Shown one piece after another: positions 39,081-39,750 of a DNA stretch of 39,750 nt (the first letter of the stretch is position 1; every line of letters begins with the position of its first letter). The position numbers and the translations under genes are program-made. Source of the DNA: Tropicibacter naphthalenivorans (GTDB lineage Bacteria; Pseudomonadota; Alphaproteobacteria; Rhodobacterales; Rhodobacteraceae); NCBI RefSeq assembly GCF_900176475.1, contig NZ_FWXX01000019.1, positions 1 to 39,750 of the forward strand, in the 5' to 3' direction. The notes below the pieces were generated by a model. It saw only the letters and a program-made list of their open reading frames with translations, searched no databases and was not told the DNA's origin.

Positions 39081-39304
39081 GCGTTTTGGGGCTGGTCCGA
39101 GTCGGGCGAGTCGGGGTTTTGCGGTGGCGATTCACGACTGTTGCGGCGCGAGTCTGGGGATAAGTCTGTGGGTTACTTATGCTCTATGCCAAAGCGCTCG
39201 CCGCTAAGCGGCATTTTTCAGGCGGCTGCGCGCCTTGGTTGCGCTATCGGAGGGTGGAGATGTGATTTATATCGTTGTTTATCAGTGCTTTACAAGAAAG
39301 ATGG
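39081..39304. other. Intergenic stretch, no supported gene
   Basis: No open frame here has a ribosome site, domain or coding character. It holds a small terminator-like hairpin, GCCGC-TAA-GCGGC followed by ATTTTT (39200-39218), and becomes AT-rich after about 39255. It is probably the upstream flank of the rRNA promoter. Confidence 0.5.
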
Positions 39305-39363
39305 TGGAAAATCGAAATTTCCTTCAAAAACCGCTTGCGGGTTTTGGGTGATAACCTTAGAAC
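39305..39363 (+). promoter_or_regulatory. Putative rRNA operon promoter with UP-like element
   Basis: TTGCGG (39335-39340) and TAGAAC (39358-39363) with 17-bp spacing, followed by CCCCCTTCACCGGCGGCG. The preceding 39305-39330 are A/T-rich, like an UP element. From memory, Rhodobacteraceae rRNA promoters have this CTTGCGG / CTTAGAACC / CCTTCACCGGC pattern. Confidence 0.6.
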
Positions 39364-39468
39364 CCCCTTCACCGGCGGCGCTGAGGCGCTACGGGGCGCT
39401 GCGGCGGGACAGAACGAGGCACTGGTTGCTGAGGGACGGGACGCTGAGGCGGAGAGAATTTTGAGGCA

Positions 39469-39498
39469 TTGACGGCGGGGCGCGCCAGTAAGTTAGGG
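39469..39498 (+). promoter_or_regulatory. Possible second rRNA promoter
   Basis: TTGACG (39469-39474) with TAAGTTAGGG (39489-39498) downstream; the spacing is 18 bp if TTAGGG is the -10. The -35 is near consensus but the -10 is poor. It lies between the first promoter and the conserved leader, where tandem rRNA promoters would occur. Confidence 0.35.
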
Positions 39499-39519
39499 CG
39501 CATCTCGTTGGTATTTGTC

Positions 39520-39750
39520 TCTACGCTATTTGAAATTGATGGTATCTGAAGAGATATGTGGGCGACTTAGGTTCATTTCGATGAACAAATGTCTGCATAT
39601 CAACGTCTTTAGGCGATGATCGCTGGGCTCGAGTAGCGAAGCGATGGCGCCGATGATAAGATGTCAGCTTCACTGTTTGGACGGCTTTCGGTATCTTTTG
39701 GTACTGAAGCACAGACAAACAGATGACTTTCATTGCATTCCATACCTAGC
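39520..39750 (+). other. Putative 16S rRNA leader (rrn operon 5' end)
   Basis: Contains a boxA-like CTATTTGAAATTGATGG (39526-39542), then ATCTGAAGAGATATGTGGGC (39544-39563) and TTCATTTCGATGAAC. I recognise this series as the conserved pre-16S leader of Rhodobacteraceae rRNA operons. The mature 16S gene itself (usual start region with AGAGTTTGATC) is not reached and should begin shortly beyond the right edge. No protein-coding gene is supported here. Confidence 0.7.

Noticed and set aside
39066-39464. A 132-codon open frame in the right-hand intergenic region
   Set aside because: It starts inside a terminator and runs across the putative rRNA promoter; no ribosome site, no domain, composition unlike the genes.

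Overview
The window reads as chromosomal DNA of a marine-type alphaproteobacterium, most likely family Rhodobacteraceae (Roseobacter group). The grounds are high GC with strong GC3 codon bias, the protein flavour throughout, an intercistronic hairpin element (about 22602-22688) of a kind I recall as widespread in that family, and a right edge that looks like the promoter and leader of a Rhodobacteraceae rRNA operon. I see no IS element, prophage, CRISPR array or tRNA.

Layout. (1) 1-2640: the end of an SsuC/TauC-type ABC permease gene, a Y-family DNA polymerase and a rhomboid protease. (2) 2716-12575: two LacI-family regulators, a membrane di-iron oxygenase of the sterol desaturase / fatty acid hydroxylase superfamily, and two related carbohydrate ABC importers. 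The first importer has a binding protein and two permeases; the second has a binding protein, one permease and the only ATPase. (3) 12696-26283: a long catabolic run on the + strand. It starts with moc-like (rhizopine-type) genes: a Gfo/Idh/MocA dehydrogenase, a MocC-like isomerase, a MocD-like histidine-box oxygenase and a MocE-type Rieske ferredoxin. Then come a second TIM-barrel isomerase, a PanB-like protein and an IolW/YvaA-like dehydrogenase. It ends with iolG, purU, iolC (kinase fused to DUF2090 aldolase), iolD, iolE and iolB. (4) 26355-31114: a LysR regulator divergent from a small NADP-oxidoreductase / DoxX / metallo-beta-lactamase-fold operon, whose last gene carries an in-frame amber codon; a membrane-anchored winged-helix protein; and two small secreted proteins. 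(5) 31212-35959: purine/ureide catabolism: an NCS2 permease, allA, allE, a puuE-uraD fusion and divergent uraH. (6) 36016-39027: smpB, a small glycine-rich membrane protein, and a coupled sulfurtransferase/aminotransferase pair. (7) 39300-39750: putative rRNA promoters and leader.

The main biological idea is that regions 2 and 3 form one system for an O-methylated inositol or inosamine (pinitol, ononitol or a methyl-scyllo-inosamine rhizopine would fit). Import is by the MocB-like ABC systems. Oxidative O-demethylation is by MocD with MocE, and possibly by the second di-iron enzyme. Oxidation and isomerisation are by three Gfo/Idh/MocA dehydrogenases and two TIM-barrel isomerases, and ring degradation is by IolG-E-D-B-C. 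PurU and the PanB-like protein are folate-linked families and could handle the one-carbon unit released by demethylation. IolA and a ferredoxin reductase for MocE are not in the window.

Several non-coding signals stand out. A 20-bp dyad motif is shared by the two LacI-flanked promoter regions. Two intercistronic elements have an outer stem enclosing two hairpins. A triple 25-bp hairpin repeat with a compensatory base change contains the iolB stop codon.
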